64,000 nt of DNA from Oxytricha trifallax. Its lineage: Eukaryota; Ciliophora; Spirotrichea; Sporadotrichida; Oxytrichidae. The stretch spans positions 1 through 64,000 of the forward strand of contig ARYC01000667.1 in assembly GCA_000711775.1 (NCBI GenBank), written 5' to 3'. Below are positions 60,500-64,000 of this stretch, one piece after another (positions within the stretch are counted from its first letter, which is position 1; the number at the start of each line of letters is the position of its first letter). The notes below the pieces were generated by a model. It was given only the letters and a program-made list of their open reading frames with translations, did not search any database and had not been told where the DNA came from. The position numbers were made by a program, and so were the translations under genes.

Positions 60500-61471
60500 C
60501 CATAAATGAAGATTATATTGCCCTAGCCATCTAACCCCTGGTGATGGTAAACCCCGAAGCACCTCTAGCCATCTTCAGTTTCACAGGGCGGTCTACAATC
60601 ACTTGGCAGTAGGACCCTGATAAGTAATAATGTATGGGGAGAAGAGATAGAAGCATAAATATTTGCTATTTACTGTAGCATAATTACAAGCATCAACATT
60701 ACATAGTTAAGAAACAGCTCCAGTGGCATTATATGGTTCACAATGATAAGACCGTCTCTCGCAATACCAACGATACTTGAGACTATTTTTCATGGTTGAA
60801 AGGTTAGTGTTTCTGTATTTCAAGTAGTCCTTGGCGCATTTTGAATTAGATCCACATGAAGTAGCAACTTGATATGAGATATTACTGTTTGTATAAACGC
60901 TAGGATTGAAAGAGAAGTAGTGATAAAAAATCTTATATTCGCTGCTGCCAAGACATTAGTCAACTTCAATTCTCTTAGCATCAGAAGTCATAAAGGAACA
61001 TAGAGATACCAGAAGGGTTGGGAAAGCCATTGATTGAGATACCCGCAGGTGTCTACACCAAGCAGTTGAATGCTTCAGAAACCCATTGCCTGATTAATTG
61101 CAAGAATCTAACAACTTATTAAATTCATTTAGATTTCATGAGAGACCATCAAGACCCTTGCTCTGTGGCTTAGAAAAAATAAAACTAACATTAGAGAAAA
61201 GTGGCAGTAACATCAAAAGCAATGCTTCTGTCACTGAATTGAATGGGGTATGCACGCAATTGGAGATGAAGAAATGAGAAAAGGCGCTTGGGTAAGTGTT
61301 GTGAGTGGGCCAGGAAAAATAATATGATTCATTATCTTGGCATCTTGACACTTGTCTGTCTCGGTTATTCCACAGACCTGAGATAGCTCCTGCTGATTCA
61401 TGTGGTGTCCTGATCATTTCGATAACTTCAGTTTGTGTTTGGACATCGTTTGCAATTCTGAAATTTTTCAA
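60500..61471 (-). pseudogene. YHYH-domain-type protein, decayed
   Basis: GC content is higher than the flanks. On the minus strand, scattered over frames: RCQDNESYYFSWPTHN (61400-61300), a hydrophobic run, PAGISINGFPNPSG (about 61045), VDQCLGSSEYKIFYHYFSF (60965-60905), VGIARDGLIIV (about 60770) and PYNATGAVSQLCNVDACNY (about 60735-60680). The order D-x-C-L-G...Y-H-Y, then G-x-A-x-D-G, then P-Y-N...D-A-C-N is that of the YHYH domain. At least three frame changes break it, so either it is a pseudogene or IESs are undetected. The same domain type is seen at 3.3-3.9 kb. Confidence 0.55.
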
Positions 61472-61510
61472 ATGTCGGAATTCCTAAAATAGATATTAGC
61501 GTCAACCTGG

Positions 61511-61961
61511 ATGGATCTGAAGACCGTGATCAATGTCCCAGCTGAGGAGAATTTGCTGCTTATGGCTTGGAGGTGGCAGTTGGTGACCAGCCTCAGCCCA
61601 GATTTTCCTGCACATCAAGACGAACTGCACGAACTGATGAAGAAGGAGAACCCTGGAGCCTATGCGTCAAAGAATAAAATTTCACTCGCCATCGAGGTTG
61701 AAGAGAATTTCACCTTCCTGTTCGACACCATCGAGGACGAGCATCTCAAGTGAATCAAGGACCTGTACTTCCATTGCCCCTCCTTCCTAGGAGGTCATCA
61801 CAAGCATCCTGAAGGAGAGCGGCAGAAGCAAATCGCAGAAGATCTCGGCCTGGCAAGCGAAAATGATCGAATCCAGCTTAGTATACTTTATCAGAGACGG
61901 CGACCTTAGAGACACTGATAGAAATATGAGATGTTTGCAGGAATATCATTCTGTTTTTTGA
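61511..61961 (+). CDS. GC-richer hypothetical gene, two frames
   Basis: MDLKTVINVPAEENLLLMAW opens 80 codons ending with FLFDTIEDEHLK and TGA at 61751. From 61791 another frame continues EVITSILKESGRSKSQ, AWQAKMIESSLVYFIRDGD and NMRCLQEYHSVF to TGA at 61959. A GT...AG stretch 61750-61790 lies between but does not restore phase exactly, so a 1-nt indel or a different junction is needed. Codon use and GC suggest an expressed coding segment. No family recognised. Divergent from the YHYH-type gene with about 40 bp between starts. Confidence 0.45.
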
Positions 61962-62480
61962 CAAGAAAATGTAATTGAGTTAGAATAGTAATTTATTAAG
62001 TCGATTGATTATTCATTATTTTCTCATTCAATTTTTTTCCACATACTTTTATTAAAGATATAAATTGAAAAATCATAATAATTGTAAGCCCACTTCAAAA
62101 TATATTATTCATTTTTCTATCATATTTTGTAATATAATAAAATTCTTTTAACAAAATTATTTCTTCAAGAATATTTATTGAGTCAGATCTATAAAGAATT
62201 GAGATGAAAGAGTATTTTATTTAAAACAAATGCATATTTGATTAAGTAAATATATTTAGAATTAACTTAAATATGATTTACTTCATATTTGAAGAAATTT
62301 CGATTAAAAACAGAAAGAAATTTACATTTAAATCTATTATAAAATTTTCAATTTATTCATGCATTGTCATAAGATTTCCACATTTAAATTGCTAACAATA
62401 TCCACGATAAACAAGCTTACTAAGTAAATGCTGTCTATTATATATAGAAATAAATTTTGAATAATAAATTATCTTTTATC
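61962..62480. other. AT-rich spacer
   Basis: No supported gene or repeat. Confidence 0.5.
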
Positions 62481-63990
62481 AGGAATTCCTTTATAATCTG
62501 GACAAAACCCATTTAATCCTGTAAAAATACAAATTAAATTCTAAAATGTGACGATAAGAAATATAAGGGTTTTAATATACTTATTAAATTACTCAAATGT
62601 TGGTCTGTTCGTGAACAATAGAACTTCAATGTTTAATCTGACCATCTAATCATGTAATCTTCTAGTATTATCATTAATGATACATCGATAAAGAAACTTA
62701 TTAAACAGTCAAATTAACTAAATTAAAATAATTTATTTCAGGTTATTCAGCCTAAAATCCATTCGTTATTAAGATGAATTCAAATCTTGACATTCTACTA
62801 TTTAAAACTATCTAGTAATTCTCTTCAGCTAAAATTACTGATGCTACTATTTCAATTTATTTTACTGATTCTAAATTATATGGAATAATAGGAGTAGTTG
62901 ATTCAACTATCTTACTCAGAAGCTGGGTCTTATTATCTTTGGATTCAGACACATTTTAAGGAAATTGAACTTACTAAAAAAATGATTCAAATAAAATTGC
63001 TGTTACTAGCAACTTAGATAATAAAAACAGTCCCAGTTTACAGATGGCTGAAGGTCATCTCTACTCTAGTTTTAGTTATTAATTAAACTGTGACAGTAAA
63101 CAATATGAATGGGCTTAAACAAGAAGAGATCCTTCTTCTTAATCAATTTAATATAAGATTAACATATTATTTATCAATTCTCATGAATCTTGAACATCCT
63201 ACCTCAGATGCAGCAATTGGGTGTGATATGATTTATACATCCACTTCAGCGTTACAAGTCGCTGTAACATTCGCAACCAGCACTAAAATTAAAAGAATTT
63301 TGCTAAATTATAATAACAATATGAATACTTTTTTGAAGAAATGAAAATGAAAAACATCACACAGCTTTCTTATTTTTCCAATATCCATCTTATATTTCTC
63401 CGTTAGCATTAATCAGTCTACCTCTATCAAGTTTTTCTACACATTCGTGGAGACTTTTTGCTTCGCCTCCTCTTCCATTTTCTATAATAAAAAGAGCATT
63501 AAAAAAAGCAAAGATATTTGAAAAAGTAACATACAAAATTCTTGTGAATGTAAACCTCCACCATCTTCAATTCATAAGTTTTGATTTTCATTTATTGATT
63601 TAAATTTAACGAATTCTTATTATACATTATTATATTATAATTGCATGTTCTCGTTGTGTTTGACTCAATTTAGAGGTGCTCATGATATAACTTAATCCTA
63701 AGAACTCAATCATTAACAACTGCTGGTCTGTTTATTAAAGAATCTAATGCAGTAACTTACTTGTTTTAAGCAAATGACAACATTAGACTTTTAGTAGTCG
63801 AGTATTCAGACTACTCTACTCCAGCCTGGTCGAATCCATGTTCTCACACTTCATTCTTAACATTTGAAGATTCAACAGCTTATGACTCTTTCTAAGCACC
63901 TAATGGTGTTTAAGATTCTTAATCATCAAAGTGTCAGGCTATCAATCTGGAAACAAAATTAAATTCAACAGTATAAACTGATAATTTTTT
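62480..63990 (+). CDS. Surface-protein family gene, runs to window edge
   Basis: Blocks: 62750-63090 (SSAKITDATISIYFTDSKLY; SLDSDTFQGNQTYQKNDSNK), 63180-63340 (TSDAAIGCDMIYTSTSALQV) and 63690-63980 (TQSLTTAGLFIKESNAVTYL; SDYSTPAWSNPCSHTSFLTF). Thr/Ser-rich, extracellular-looking. A candidate intron or IES occupies 63345-63670. Probably partial at the 3' side. Confidence 0.4.
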
Positions 63991-64000
63991 CATAAAAATA

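Noticed and set aside
1..64000. TGA as a general sense codon in this organism
   Set aside because: Well-aligned genes (TBE 22k, 42k and 57k; the Q/N-rich gene) end at TGA at the expected positions. In-frame TGAs occur only in loci with other signs of decay or with unresolved structure.
1..64000. Prokaryotic-type features (operons, Shine-Dalgarno sites, CRISPR arrays, terminators)
   Set aside because: Short introns, the ciliate code and TBE transposons show a eukaryotic germline; palindromes here are foldback elements, not terminators.

Overview
This looks like a stretch of the micronuclear (germline) genome of a spirotrichous ciliate of the Oxytricha/Stylonychia/Tetmemena type. Three signs agree. 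(1) Long coding frames appear only when TAA and TAG are read as Gln and TGA as the stop. (2) Introns are very short (29-74 bp, GT...AG). (3) The window holds three telomere-bearing elements (TBEs), the Tc1/mariner-class transposons of oxytrichid germlines, and two of them end in CCCCAAAA-like telomeric sequence. The species cannot be named from this. I see no tRNA, rRNA or CRISPR array.

Layout. 0.3-4 kb: plus-strand surface-protein gene (cadherin-like, Cys-rich and YHYH-like blocks). 4.4-5.1 kb and 25.5-26.1 kb: two inverted copies of a GC-rich ~650-bp repeat, 20 kb apart. Between them: a minus-strand beta-helix-like secreted protein gene (5.2-14.1 kb, split by a foldback element) and a minus-strand Cys-rich membrane protein gene (14.4-21 kb) split by TBE-A (15.0-19.5 kb). 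21-27 kb: a small ORF, more plus-strand surface-protein blocks and repeats. 28.1-29.5 kb: an intact-looking three-exon Q/N-rich gene. 31-35 kb: a GC-rich coding island and a broken SecA-like helicase gene. 36.4-41.3 kb: a Tc1-like transposase remnant beside TBE-B. 41.7-44.9 kb: surface-protein blocks. 45-49.6 kb: two large foldback elements and two coding loci. 51.5-59.3 kb: a surface-protein gene into which TBE-C (52.1-56.6 kb) is inserted. 60.5-62 kb: a decayed YHYH-type gene and a GC-richer small gene. 62.5-64 kb: a further surface-protein locus.

How it works together. Each TBE carries the same three genes in the same arrangement: a 42-kDa DDE transposase convergent with a 22-kDa protein, and a 57-kDa zinc-finger/kinase protein divergent from the 22-kDa gene. 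TBE-A is nearly intact and all three of its genes contain small introns. TBE-B and TBE-C are frameshifted. All three TBEs have themselves been invaded by unrelated foldback (MITE-like) elements in or beside the 22k/57k interval. TBE-A and one foldback element sit inside host coding frames, so they would have to be removed exactly, as internal eliminated sequences are, for those host genes to work. Host loci are assigned from blocks of open frame; their exact exon and IES borders cannot be fixed without the macronuclear sequence.
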